Notes: a model not told the origin generated them from the sequence alone. Shown: positions 53,103 to 61,925, numbered from the stretch's first letter. The stretch: 64,000 nt of DNA from Bradyrhizobium murdochi (GCF_000472965.1 NZ_AXAU01000003.1:248269-312268), one strand, 5' to 3'. Translations and numbers: made by a program.

Positions 53103-54302
53103 CTACACGGCCACGCGCACGGCACGTTCGGCGACCATCTTGTCGATGGCGCTGTCGTCATAGCCCAATTCGCGCAATACATCGCGTGAATGCTCACCGA
53201 CCCTCGGCGCCGGTCCGCCAATTGCAGCCTCATTGATTTCGAAGCGAGCCGCGGGCTTCGGCTGCCGCACCCGGCCGACCTTCGGCTGATCGAATTCCGC
53301 GATGATACCGCGCGCCACCACCTGCTCATTGTGGATGATTTCGCTCCGCCGCAGGATCGGCGCGCAAGGCACGTCGGCGGCGTCCAGCCGCTCCAGCCAT
53401 TCTGCGGTGGTATGCTGGCTGATATACTCAGCCATCTTGTTGATGCGCGCGGTGGCGTTGACCGAACGCGCCGATGGCGTCGCGAACCGGGGATCGTTGG
53501 CAAGCTCGGGATCGCCGGATGCCTGGCAGAAACCCTGCCATTCGGAATCCGAAATGGTGCCGGCGGTGATGTAGCCGTCACTGGTCTTGAACACGAGATC
53601 CGGCCGATCGTTGGGATCGGCTGCGGCGGCCTCGGCCCCCACGACCGTATACTGCATCATGCCTTCGGGCCAGAGATAGGAAATCATCGCATCCAGCATC
53701 GCGACCTGGATATGATCGCCCTGCCCGGTTTTCTCGCGGGCATAGAGAGCTGCCGCCACCGCCTGTGCAGTGAACACTGCAGTGGTCTTGTCGCATACGA
53801 TCGTGCGGATCATTTGCGGACGGTTCGTTACCGGCTGCGACTGGATATCGGCGAAGCCCGACAGGCCCTGAATGATCGGGTCATAGACGCGCTTCTTTAC
53901 ATACGGGCCGGTATCGCCGACGCCGCTGATCGAAACGTAAATCAGGCGCGGATGGCGCTGCCGCAATTCTTCCACGCCTAGACCGAGGCGCTCCATGGTG
54001 CCGGGCCGGAAGTTCTGCACCAGCACGTCGGCCTGTGCGACCAGCCTGGTGAGCACCTCACGGCCACCCGTGCTCTTGACGTCGATCGACAGCGAACGCT
54101 TGCCGCGGTTAGAAGAGATGAACAGCGCGGAGAACTCGCCGTCCTTGTCGATGGTGGCCCGGCTGCGGCGCGTAATATCGCCGCCGATCGGCTCGATCTT
54201 CAGCACGTCGGCGCCCTGGTCCGCCAGAAACATGGTCGCGAACGGGCCCGACACTACGCCGGTCAGGTCGAGGACACGAACACCGCTAAGCGGGCCAGGC
54301 AT
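53103..54302 (-). CDS. CaiB/BaiF-family CoA transferase
   Basis: The 399-aa class III CoA transferase starts PLSGVRVLDLTGVVSGPFATMFLADQGADVLKIEP and has the likely catalytic Asp in IVCDKTTAVFTAQAV near residue 165. The start at 54302 gives a normal spacing to AGGGAG; an ATG two codons upstream is too close. It lies 78 bases after the DsbA-like gene on the same strand. It may provide a CoA-transfer alternative to the ligases in this island or act on an organic acid such as an itaconate- or mesaconate-like compound. Confidence 0.92.
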   Translation of the reverse strand: MPGPLSGVRVLDLTGVVSGPFATMFLADQGADVLKIEPIGGDITRRSRATIDKDGEFSALFISSNRGKRSLSIDVKSTGGREVLTRLVAQADVLVQNFRPGTMERLGLGVEELRQRHPRLIYVSISGVGDTGPYVKKRVYDPIIQGLSGFADIQSQPVTNRPQMIRTIVCDKTTAVFTAQAVAAALYAREKTGQGDHIQVAMLDAMISYLWPEGMMQYTVVGAEAAAADPNDRPDLVFKTSDGYITAGTISDSEWQGFCQASGDPELANDPRFATPSARSVNATARINKMAEYISQHTTAEWLERLDAADVPCAPILRRSEIIHNEQVVARGIIAEFDQPKVGRVRQPKPAARFEINEAAIGGPAPRVGEHSRDVLRELGYDDSAIDKMVAERAVRVAV

Positions 54303-54380
54303 GGACATTCTCCCTAAGTTCACTTTTGCTTTGGGTCCGGGAGTTTGGCCTTCGCCACTCAACCCGGGCCCTCGTAGCCG

Positions 54381-55013
54381 TTAGGCCGTCTTGGAAACAG
54401 GCTGTCTGGTCTGCTCGACGATCGATTCCTCGACGTCGCGGAGCTGGTCCTTGCCGAAGAACATTTCTTTTCCAACGAAGAAGGTCGGCGAGCCGAATGC
54501 TCCTCGGCTGACGGCGTCGTTGGTCAGATCGATCAGCCTCTTCTTGACGTCATCCTGCTGCGCGCGCGCGATCAGCCGGTCGATATCGACGCCTGAGGAG
54601 ATGAATGCGCTCCGAAAGATTTCGAGGTCGTCCATCTTCTTCGGCTCCTCCCACATATGATGGTAGGCGGCGCGGAAATAGGGCTCGAACACGCCTTCGA
54701 ATTGGGCGGCGACGGCGCCACGCATCAGCATCAGCGTATTGACCGGAAAGAAGGGATTCTGTTTGAACTTAGTCGCATTATGGCGACGAATGAAGCGCTG
54801 GGTCTCCAGCGCCTGGTATTCCGGCTTGTTCTTGATGCCGCGAAGCGAGTCGAACGGGGACATGTTGCCCGTCGCCTTGAAGATGCCGCCGAGCAGAATA
54901 GGGACATACGCGAATTTCACGCCGGTACGCTGCTCGATCCCCGGAATGGCTATTTCCGCCAGATAGGCGTTAGGGCTGCCGAAATCGAACAGGAATTCTA
55001 CCTTCAGGGGCAT
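54381..55013 (-). CDS. 2-hydroxychromene-2-carboxylate isomerase-like protein (DsbA/GST-kappa fold)
   Basis: The 210-aa protein begins VEFLFDFGSPNAYLAEIAIP, where Ser takes the place of the DsbA cysteine as in GST-kappa and NahD-type isomerases, and ends with GAFGSPTFFVGKEMFFGKDQL carrying the cis-Pro loop. NahD uses glutathione to isomerise 2-hydroxychromene-2-carboxylate in naphthalene breakdown; other family members act as general GSH-dependent isomerases. It is first in a two-gene operon with a CaiB transferase under the spacer-dyad promoter at 55086-55114. Confidence 0.9.
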   Translation of the reverse strand: MPLKVEFLFDFGSPNAYLAEIAIPGIEQRTGVKFAYVPILLGGIFKATGNMSPFDSLRGIKNKPEYQALETQRFIRRHNATKFKQNPFFPVNTLMLMRGAVAAQFEGVFEPYFRAAYHHMWEEPKKMDDLEIFRSAFISSGVDIDRLIARAQQDDVKKRLIDLTNDAVSRGAFGSPTFFVGKEMFFGKDQLRDVEESIVEQTRQPVSKTA

Positions 55014-55085
55014 GTCGACTCCTCCCGGAGAGCGCGTTGTTGGTCAGGTTCGATAATCAGCAGGCTGAACCCAAGCTTGCCGTTT

Positions 55086-55114
55086 ACCCTACAGTTCTAA
55101 AAACGAACTGTCAA
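55086..55114 (-). promoter_or_regulatory. Leftward promoter with GTTCT-N5-CGAAC dyad in the spacer (site 2)
   Basis: Read leftward: -35 TTGACA (55114-55109), spacer of 17, -10 TAGGGT (55091-55086). The dyad occupies 55094-55108. It lies 73 bases before the isomerase-like gene start, with the HxlR gene reading the other way. Confidence 0.75.
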
Positions 55115-55251
55115 ATTATGAGGAATTTTCCTAGTTTGACGCGAACCCTAGGGGATTGTTTGGAGTTTAGTACCTAACTAGAATGGTAGTGGAACCAAAA
55201 ATTCGCTGGACGATTCGAGCGGAATTAGCGTGGGAAGACCGGAGAGCAGGA

Positions 55252-55782
55252 ATGAGATGGGATGAGCTGGAGGAAGAGCCATGTTCGATGGCCCGGACCA
55301 TCGGCGTGATCGGCGACCGCTGGACCCTTCTGATCCTGCGCGAGTGCTTCCTGCGCACGCGCCGCTTCGAGGGATTTCAGTCCGCGCTCGGAATCACACG
55401 CCATCTGCTCGCCGAACGACTGAAGAAACTGGTCCGCCAGGGCGTACTGCGTCGCATTCCCTATCAGGAGTCGCCCAAACGGCATGAATACATTCTTACC
55501 CAAAAGGGCCTCGATCTTTATCCGATCATGATGGCGATTGTGCATTGGGGCGACACGCACATGGTCGACGAACGCGGGCGGCCGTTGCTGCACCAGCACC
55601 GCAAATGCGGCAAGAACTTCGATCCGGTCATGATATGCTCCGAATGCGGCGAGCCGCTTTCGGCCAAGGAGGTTCATACCCACCCCGGCCCTGGTGCCCG
55701 AAGCACCCCGGCAATAAACGCGCCAGAGAAGCCGAAGGCGCCAGAGAAACCGAAGGCAAAGGCGCGCCGCAGCGCCGCTTGA
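55252..55782 (+). CDS. HxlR-family transcriptional regulator
   Basis: The 176-aa winged-helix protein includes PCSMARTIGVIGDRWTLLILRECFLRTRRFEGFQ and ITRHLLAERLKKLVRQGVLRRIPYQESPKRHEYILT, the HxlR signature. A C-terminal extension contains a Cys cluster (KCGKNFDPVMICSECGEPL) that could form a zinc site, then Pro/Lys repeats (PEKPKAPEKPKAKARR). The ATG at 55252 follows a GGAG site. As the only regulator gene in this island, it is the prime candidate to bind the spacer-dyad promoters; HxlR proteins are often repressors relieved by aldehydes or CoA compounds. The link is inference. Confidence 0.9.
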   Translation: MRWDELEEEPCSMARTIGVIGDRWTLLILRECFLRTRRFEGFQSALGITRHLLAERLKKLVRQGVLRRIPYQESPKRHEYILTQKGLDLYPIMMAIVHWGDTHMVDERGRPLLHQHRKCGKNFDPVMICSECGEPLSAKEVHTHPGPGARSTPAINAPEKPKAPEKPKAKARRSAA

Positions 55783-55802
55783 AGTGGCCGCTCGCCCGGA
55801 CC

Positions 55803-57605
55803 TCAGACCCGGATCACATCTCGACTTGCTTCGTTGCCGTAGAGGCGCTCTACCTGTTCAGAGCGATGTTTCAGCACAGCACGTTGATTGACGTAGGCCT
55901 TGTCGGTGATTTCTCCTGCGGCCAATGACGACGGATCCGTCAGCAGGGAGAACGAACAGATTCGTTCGCTGCTTCCGACGGACTCATTATATTCCTGAAA
56001 GCGATCTCTGAGAAATTGAACCACGAGAGCGTCGCAGGTTAAATCTGCGGCCGGAGTCTTGGAAATCCGCGCTGCCTCGGTCGGATTCAACCAGCAGAGT
56101 AGCGCGCACGATTGACGATTTTCTCCGGCAACGACAATGTCCAGCAATACGCCGCGCGTAATAGCCAGGATTACCGCGCGCATGTTGCCGATCGAGACCC
56201 ACGTGCCGTTCGCGAGTTTGAAGTTCTCGGAAATTCTGCCCGTAAAGCGCAGCCCAAGCTCCGGCTTCTGAGGATCCAGAAATGAGACGGTATCGCCGAT
56301 GCGATAGAATCCCTCCTCATCGAAAGCCTTCTCCGTCAAATCCGGCCTTCCGAGATAACCCGGGGTAACGTTGGGCCCCTTCACCCTCGCCTCGTAAGTA
56401 TCGGAAACCGGAATCAGTTTTAGCCGCAGGCCCGGCGCGGGAAGACCAATCTCTCCCGGCTGGTCGGTGGCCCAATGGGTCGTACTGATGGTCGGGGCCG
56501 TTTCGGTGGTGCCGTAGCCCGACATGACCGGAATTCGCCGACCGGTGATCGACGATGTCAGCCGATAGAGCTTTTCAAGCGTCGCTTGCGAAATTGCAGC
56601 TCCGGCATAGCTCAATCGATCCATTCGCTTGAACACGCTGGCGCCAAGATCGAGGTCGTTCTCGATCGCGTCGCATAAGAGATTATAGCCGGCAGGCACG
56701 TTGAACATGGCAGTGGGTGAAATCTCCCTGAGATTCGCGACCGTCTTGTGGAAGAGCTGAGGCAGCGGCCGGCCATCGTCGATGTAAAGGGTGCCGCCAT
56801 TCTTGAGAATGCCGTGAAGGATTACGTTGCTGCCCATCGTATGGTGCCATGGCAGCCACTCAACCTGCACCGGCGCATCCGGAGCAGACACAAGCAGACT
56901 CCCCATTTGCAGGGAGCTCGCCATCATGCGGTGGGTATTGAGCACGCCTTTCGGGAAACCGGTCGAGCCGGACGTGAAGAGAATCTTTGCGACGGCATCG
57001 CAAGACACCGCACTTGATGCGCGCTCGAATCCGTCGCTCCTGCTTCGGGCGATCAGAGTCTGGAAGGGCACCGTATCCGGCGCGCCATCGACGCTGATCC
57101 AGGTTGCGGCTGCCAGTTCCGGAATGGAGCGGCCAGCGGAAAAGTCACGTCCGCTCTGAACGAAAACGAAATTCGGGCGCAACGTTTCCGCAATATCCTT
57201 GAGACGAGCCAGGCCGCCGGGCATCAGCGTGTAGTTTGGCGATACCGGCGCCAGAATCACCCCTATCGACATCGCGGCAAACGAGATCACCGCGTTCTCG
57301 ATCGAGTTTCCTGAAAGTACCGCCAGCTTGTCAGCCGGCTTTGCGCCCATATCGATCAGGCTTTGGCCGACCGCCTGAACCTGCAACCATGCTTCGCTGT
57401 AGGTGATCTCGTCCCATCCCCCCTTTGCATTTCGTTGCGCAAGAAAAATTCTATCCGGAGCAGAGTTTGCCCAGTTGGGTAGGAAATCCGTGATGCGCCA
57501 AATGCATTCCCCCAACTCAACAGGCGAGCTCAAGATGAGCGTGCCGTCGGTTCGACGCTCTATGCAAAGCTCTCTTGGCGCAAACGTCAGTGCCTTCGTC
57601 GACAT
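55803..57605 (-). CDS. Feruloyl-CoA synthase-like acyl-CoA ligase
   Basis: The 600-aa ANL enzyme has P-loop TSGSTGFPKGVLNTHRMM near residue 215 and A5 SGYGTTETAPTI. The C-terminal part has GRISENFKLANGTWVSIGNMR and AGEITDKAYVNQRAVL. The FKLANGTWV and GEITDKAYVNQ segments are typical of feruloyl-CoA synthase-like enzymes, which activate hydroxycinnamates or related aromatic acids. It is downstream of, and on the same strand as, the solute-binding protein gene with a 191-bp gap, and probably shares its promoter at 59086-59115. The true substrate is uncertain. Confidence 0.9.
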   Translation of the reverse strand: MSTKALTFAPRELCIERRTDGTLILSSPVELGECIWRITDFLPNWANSAPDRIFLAQRNAKGGWDEITYSEAWLQVQAVGQSLIDMGAKPADKLAVLSGNSIENAVISFAAMSIGVILAPVSPNYTLMPGGLARLKDIAETLRPNFVFVQSGRDFSAGRSIPELAAATWISVDGAPDTVPFQTLIARSRSDGFERASSAVSCDAVAKILFTSGSTGFPKGVLNTHRMMASSLQMGSLLVSAPDAPVQVEWLPWHHTMGSNVILHGILKNGGTLYIDDGRPLPQLFHKTVANLREISPTAMFNVPAGYNLLCDAIENDLDLGASVFKRMDRLSYAGAAISQATLEKLYRLTSSITGRRIPVMSGYGTTETAPTISTTHWATDQPGEIGLPAPGLRLKLIPVSDTYEARVKGPNVTPGYLGRPDLTEKAFDEEGFYRIGDTVSFLDPQKPELGLRFTGRISENFKLANGTWVSIGNMRAVILAITRGVLLDIVVAGENRQSCALLCWLNPTEAARISKTPAADLTCDALVVQFLRDRFQEYNESVGSSERICSFSLLTDPSSLAAGEITDKAYVNQRAVLKHRSEQVERLYGNEASRDVIRV

Positions 57606-57796
57606 GGAAAATGATCTCCTGAATTACCGGGAAAGGAGCGCTCGAAGGCAGCAACCCGGTTCACTACCGATGCCTGGTGCTCGTTGGTCCGCCGGCCTGG
57701 ATAACGCGCGTTATCAATCGGTCTGACGGGCGCGGCCGGTCGGCAGTTCGCATCCAAGTCGCGAACTTGCCGGAACCGCCGTTCGCGCGCGCCGGG

Positions 57797-58996
57797 TCAC
57801 TCGGACCTGGCGTCCAGCACATCGCCGAAGGCTTGCCAACTCGTGCCGCTCCACCGCTGCAATCGCATCTGTGTCCAGATCATATTCTCGGTGTCGGTGG
57901 TGTTGACCTTGATGCCGGGCAGCGCAGTCGGAACGACGAAGTCCTTCAGGTTCTTGGCCTGCGCAAGAATATTCTTGCGGGACAGATCATTGCCGCATTG
58001 CTTTAGAATCTGCTCGAGCAGGATGCCTTGCTGATAGCCGGTCAGATAGCTGCCGTTGGTGATGTCGGCGCCCGGCAAATACTTGTCGAAGAACACCCGA
58101 AAGGCCTGCATGCCCGGGTCGTCTTTCCATGCCGAATCCAGAACATCCTTGTTGGTCGTACCGACGATCACGCCGACCGATTTGTCGAGACCGGCAGGCG
58201 CGAGCGTGCCTCCGACCGAGCCCGAAGGAAAATTAATGATCACGGTCGCCTTCCAGCCGATCACCGCGGCTTGCCGGATGGCCTGCGCCGCGAACTTCGG
58301 CGTGCCGGCGATGACCAGCGCGTCCGCGCCGGAGCTCTTCAAGTTGACGACCTGTGAATCAACCGTCGGCTCGGTGACCTCATAGGAAGCGCTTACGACC
58401 TTTCGGTCGAAATCCTTGCCGAGAAACGCCTTGAAGGCGTTTACATAATCTTTGCCGAGGTCGTCGTTCTGATAGAGGATGGCATACTTTGCGTTCGGCA
58501 GTGCCCTCATCAGATATTTGGCGTAGATCTTTCCTTCGGTGTCGTAGCTGACGAGGCCTGTCGTAGTCAGCGGATAGTTGACAACGTCGGTGAACTTGGA
58601 TGATCCGCTGATGATCGCGATGCTGGGCACCCCTTTCGACCTCAGGTATTTGGCCGTAGCCGAGATGCCGGGGGTGCCGAGCTGGCCGAACATGAACGAC
58701 ACTTCGTCGCTCTCAACGAGTTTGCGGACGTGCTCCACCGCTTTCGGAGGGCTGTATGCGTCATCATATGCGATGTAGTTGATCTTGCGGCCGTTGATGC
58801 CCCCGCGGTCGTTGACCGACTGAACATAGGCCATAACGCCCCTGCCCACGAGACCGATCGATGACGCCGGTCCGCTGAAGGGGAAAACGCCGCCAATCTT
58901 GATCTCGGTCGCTGAGATTCCTGGTTCTTCGGCTGCGAATGCCGGGCCGCTCAAAAGTGAAACCAGGGCCGCCACGATTTTCAATTTCGTCAACAT
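57797..58996 (-). CDS. Branched-chain-amino-acid-type ABC transporter substrate-binding protein
   Basis: The 399-aa periplasmic protein has a signal peptide (MLTKLKIVAALVSLLSGPAF, cleavage after AFA before AEEP) followed by ISATEIKIGGVFPFSGPASS and YDDAYSPPKAVEHVRKLVESDEV, the Peripla_BP_6 pattern. GGGAGGACGAG precedes the ATG at 58996. As with the protein at 9182 no transporter genes are adjacent. Its promoter carries the spacer dyad of the HxlR island, so its ligand is likely the island's substrate, perhaps an aromatic or alicyclic acid. Confidence 0.92.
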   Translation of the reverse strand: MLTKLKIVAALVSLLSGPAFAAEEPGISATEIKIGGVFPFSGPASSIGLVGRGVMAYVQSVNDRGGINGRKINYIAYDDAYSPPKAVEHVRKLVESDEVSFMFGQLGTPGISATAKYLRSKGVPSIAIISGSSKFTDVVNYPLTTTGLVSYDTEGKIYAKYLMRALPNAKYAILYQNDDLGKDYVNAFKAFLGKDFDRKVVSASYEVTEPTVDSQVVNLKSSGADALVIAGTPKFAAQAIRQAAVIGWKATVIINFPSGSVGGTLAPAGLDKSVGVIVGTTNKDVLDSAWKDDPGMQAFRVFFDKYLPGADITNGSYLTGYQQGILLEQILKQCGNDLSRKNILAQAKNLKDFVVPTALPGIKVNTTDTENMIWTQMRLQRWSGTSWQAFGDVLDARSE

Positions 58997-59085
58997 TGCT
59001 CGTCCTCCCAAACGCGATGAGTGCGCGGGTCCCAAGCGGGACCGCGATCCTGCAAACCGCGGCCGTTGTCCGACCGTCTTAGTTT

Positions 59086-59115
59086 AACCTACAGTTCTTT
59101 TTTAGAACTAGTCAA
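59086..59115 (-). promoter_or_regulatory. Leftward promoter with GTTCT-N5-AGAAC dyad in the spacer (site 3)
   Basis: Read leftward: -35 TTGACT (59115-59110), spacer of 17, -10 TAGGTT (59091-59086), dyad 59094-59108. It lies 90 bases before the solute-binding protein ATG. Confidence 0.75.
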
Positions 59116-59579
59116 GTCCACCGAAACCAGTTCTATGCTTGTCGGAACTTGGCTTCGATCCAATTTGGGTGGCGAGGCGTCTCCGGCTCAGACATAATCT
59201 GATTCATCTGTAACTGGCGTGTCAATCGCACGAGTACAGCTTGCGCAACTACCGGCGTAGGTGAAGCGCACGCGGCCCATCAGAAATGCGACGGGAATAC
59301 TTCTTTCGAGTGTAATGCGCTATAAATTCTACTATAGAACTGTCAGTGACGCGGACGTATTTTTGCGCTTCAAGTCCACGTCTGTGCAAGGGCCGACGGT
59401 GCCGCGCGCTGATGACTGACGCGAGCGATACGGCGAAGCGCGGAGCGGTAAAGCTGCGGCACCAGCGAAACAGCCGCGAGTCCGAACGCAAGACCGAAAC
59501 AGGAGGCCTCGCCTATCGGCGCGTTGCCGCGCAGGAAACTCTTCGCCGATCCAGCGCGTGATCCAGGTGCCGGCGGAGG
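59116..59579. other. Gene-free stretch with a fourth promoter-like dyad and a possible gene remnant
   Basis: No firm gene lies here. A 49-codon rightward frame begins at an ATG near 59411 (MTDASDTAKRGAVKLRHQ) and stops at about 59561 against the dinB stop; its basic helical sequence could be a truncated regulator, but I cannot identify it. The dyad at 59318-59346 is described separately. Confidence 0.4.
59318..59346 (-). promoter_or_regulatory. Weaker spacer-dyad promoter-like element (site 4)
   Basis: ATTCT-N5-AGAAC (59326-59340) followed by TGTCA. Read leftward it gives CTGACA then, after 16-17 bases, TATAGC/ATAGCG. It would be a second, distal promoter for the solute-binding protein gene or a decoy binding site. 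Confidence 0.45.
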
Positions 59580-60827
59580 CTACAAATTCTTCTCGGCGAG
59601 TTTACGAAACTCGTCAGGCACCGAGCGAGAAATACCCAGCGTTGCCGAACCGTATCCGATCGCATCCCATCCGAAGCGGTCGCGGATCTTGTCGACAGCA
59701 CAGTCTGCCGTCCAACGGGCCATGCCTAGCCTGCTGCCGGGACGGCGCGCTTCATCTTCAAGTCCGAGCGGGAGCTCCAGCTCCAAATCCCAGTTCTCCT
59801 CGAGATGCGACACGGAGATCGCCAACAGCGAGATGATCTTCTCGTCCGGGTGATCTGCGAGGACTGCACGCACCAATTCCTCGGCAAGTTCAGCGAGCAT
59901 CACGGTCGCGGAGATCGGCGCACCGAGCGTCACCGAGCGCGTGACCGAGTTCAGGTCGGCGAAGCGAACGCGGACCGTCACGGTTCGGCCGGGTCTGGAC
60001 TTCGCCCGGAGCCGCGCGGCGATGCGGTCGGCAAGATGCAGCAGGGTGGGTCGAATAACCTGCTGTTCGGCCGGCTTCCTGCCAATCGCTGACTGCGCCC
60101 CGGCCGATCGGGCCCGGCGATGAGGCTTGAGTTGCCGCGGATCACGATTCCACGCCAGCGCCGCGAGTTTCTCGCCTGCCGCGGGACCAAGCAAGCGTTC
60201 GAGCGACCATCCTGGTGTCCTGGCCAACTGCCCGATGGTCAACACGCCGATCTCGGCCAGCCGCGCCTTCGTGACCGGACCCACTCCCCACATCAGCTCG
60301 ACGGCAAGTTCGTGAAGGAATTCCAGTTCGGTGTCGGGATCGACAACCACAAGCCCGTCCGGCTTGGCGACCTGCGAAGCGATTTTCGCCAGATGTTTGG
60401 TGCGCGCGACACCCACTGAGATTGGCAGGCCAAGCTCAGTGCGTACGCGCTGGCGGATTGCCGCCGCGATTTCAGCAGGTGCACCGAAAAGATGAGTGCA
60501 GCCCGCAACGTCGGCAAAGGCCTCGTCGATGGAAATCCGCTCGACGAGCGGTGTGAAATCGCCGATCACCTTGATGGCGGCGTCGCCCAGCCGTTGGTAG
60601 TCCTTGAAATGGCCGCTGACAAAGATGAGTTGTGGACATAGCTCACGCGCCTGCCGTCCCGGCATGCCGCTACGAACCCCGAAGGCCTTGGCTTCGTAAG
60701 AAGCGGCAAGCACAACCCCGCCACCGACCGCGATGGGTCTACCGCGTAGCGAAGCGTCGAGCAGCTGCTCAACCGAGGCATAAAAGGCGTCCAGGTCTGC
60801 ATGAAGGATCGTGGCCGTCATAGCCAT
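59580..60827 (-). CDS. dinB: DNA polymerase IV (Y family)
   Basis: The 415-aa translesion polymerase has the catalytic Asp segments ILHADLDAFYASVEQ near residue 10 and ERISIDEAFADV near 97, a helix-hairpin-helix (LMWGVGPVTKARLAEIGVLTIGQLA) near 178, and a little-finger domain (TVTVRVRFADL onward). No obvious beta-clamp-binding QLxLF is seen at the C-terminus. A LexA-type SOS box lies 42 bases upstream, so it is damage-inducible. It is unrelated to the catabolic genes on either side. Confidence 0.95.
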   Translation of the reverse strand: MAMTATILHADLDAFYASVEQLLDASLRGRPIAVGGGVVLAASYEAKAFGVRSGMPGRQARELCPQLIFVSGHFKDYQRLGDAAIKVIGDFTPLVERISIDEAFADVAGCTHLFGAPAEIAAAIRQRVRTELGLPISVGVARTKHLAKIASQVAKPDGLVVVDPDTELEFLHELAVELMWGVGPVTKARLAEIGVLTIGQLARTPGWSLERLLGPAAGEKLAALAWNRDPRQLKPHRRARSAGAQSAIGRKPAEQQVIRPTLLHLADRIAARLRAKSRPGRTVTVRVRFADLNSVTRSVTLGAPISATVMLAELAEELVRAVLADHPDEKIISLLAISVSHLEENWDLELELPLGLEDEARRPGSRLGMARWTADCAVDKIRDRFGWDAIGYGSATLGISRSVPDEFRKLAEKNL

Positions 60828-60868
60828 CCCGACCGTTCACCCGCGAGATCCGACGGAAATCTTCATGA

Positions 60869-60883
60869 GAACATAATGAGAAC
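60869..60883 (-). promoter_or_regulatory. SOS box (LexA site) upstream of dinB
   Basis: Read leftward, GTTC-N7-GTTC (spacer TCATTAT), the alphaproteobacterial LexA consensus. It is 42 bases before the dinB ATG. Confidence 0.85.
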
Positions 60884-60939
60884 ATGCACGGACGCATGTC
60901 AAGCCGGGATAGACCTTTCCCTGGAAGCTGCAATGAAAG

Positions 60940-61085
60940 TTGCCTTCCAGCCCAGGCTCCCCTGCGATCCTGTTTGCCAACCACGCAGCGCCATGGGTGA
61001 GAGGTCTCTCTCCCGCGAATGACCCTCGCCCGGGCGAGTCCGCGGACAGAGCCTACGCGCCACCTTCTCCCACAAGGGGAGGAGG
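60940..61085. repeat. Dispersed repeat overlapping the 3' end of the amidohydrolase gene
   Basis: The segment includes GTGAGAGGTCTCTCTCCCGC, CCTCGCCCGGGCGAG and CCACCTTCTCCCACAAGGGG, the typical tail of repeats in this group. The last residues of the neighbouring amidohydrolase (PPPLVGEGGA) and its stop are read from this sequence. Confidence 0.65.
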
Positions 61086-61922
61086 AATAAGATAAGCCCC
61101 CTGAGCGTTCGCCCCAAACGCCTTGTGGCGCACGTGCGGGCCAAGCTTCATCAGGCACGCCTCAAGCGCGCTCTTGATCTCGCCATAGCTGCCGGCGAGC
61201 AGACACACCGGCCAGTCGGAGCCGAAGATCAAGCGATCCTCGCCAAAACACCTGGCGGCATGCTCGACCAAGGGGAACAGACGAGCCGAGTCCCAATCGT
61301 CCCACTTCGCCTCGGTGGCAAGGCCTGAAATTTTGCACCAGACGTTGCCGCACTCGGCGAGCGCTGCGAGACGATCGGCCCATTCACGGCTGAAACCGTC
61401 GGCGATCGGCGGCTTGGCGGCGTGATCGAGGACAAAGCGCCCTTGCGGAAACGCCTGCGCGGTTGCGATCGCGGCCGGCATTTCTCGCGTGCGTACCAGG
61501 AGATCGTAGGTGAGATCGTGCGCAACCACTGCGCTCAAGCCGCGCTGCACGTCCTCGCGCAGCAGCCAATCAGGATCGGGCTCATCGTGCACCTGGTGAC
61601 GAATGCCGACCAGCCTTTCGCCTCCGGGCGAGCCGCGCAGCCGTTCGAGCGTCTCATCGACCTTGCCGCCAGTCAGGTCGACCCAGCCGACCACGCCGAT
61701 GACGAAGGGCGTCGCAGCGGCGACGCGCAAGAATTCCTCGGTCTCGTAGATCGAGGAGCGGCACTGCACCAAAATGCTCGCATCGACCCCGTTGGCGCGA
61801 AGCAGCGGCGCGAGATCGGATGGGCCGAAGGCGCGACGGATCCGCGCGAGTTCAGGCGCCTCCATCCAAGGATAATCGGCACGCGCGGGATCCCAGAAAT
61901 GCTGATGACCGTCGATCATCAT
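61053..61922 (-). CDS. Amidohydrolase (L-fuconolactonase / sugar-lactonase-like)
   Basis: The 289-aa TIM-barrel metal hydrolase of the amidohydrolase 2 family starts MIDGHQHFWDPARADYPWM, with the metal-binding HxH pattern, followed by FVIGVVGWVDL, FVLDHAAKPP and FGSDWPVCLLAGSY (catalytic Asp). COG3618 members with these marks hydrolyse L-fucono- or L-rhamnono-lactone. It is last in a sugar-gene run with an aldo/keto reductase and sugar-binding protein, matching oxidation of a sugar to a lactone and then to the acid. Its C-terminus extends into a repeat. Confidence 0.88.
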   Translation of the reverse strand: MMIDGHQHFWDPARADYPWMEAPELARIRRAFGPSDLAPLLRANGVDASILVQCRSSIYETEEFLRVAAATPFVIGVVGWVDLTGGKVDETLERLRGSPGGERLVGIRHQVHDEPDPDWLLREDVQRGLSAVVAHDLTYDLLVRTREMPAAIATAQAFPQGRFVLDHAAKPPIADGFSREWADRLAALAECGNVWCKISGLATEAKWDDWDSARLFPLVEHAARCFGEDRLIFGSDWPVCLLAGSYGEIKSALEACLMKLGPHVRHKAFGANAQGAYLIPPPLVGEGGA

Positions 61923-61925
61923 AGG

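Noticed and set aside
57606..57796. A separate promoter for the feruloyl-CoA synthase-like gene
   Set aside because: No spacer-dyad or clear -35/-10 pair is seen in this 191-bp gap; cotranscription with the binding protein gene is simpler.
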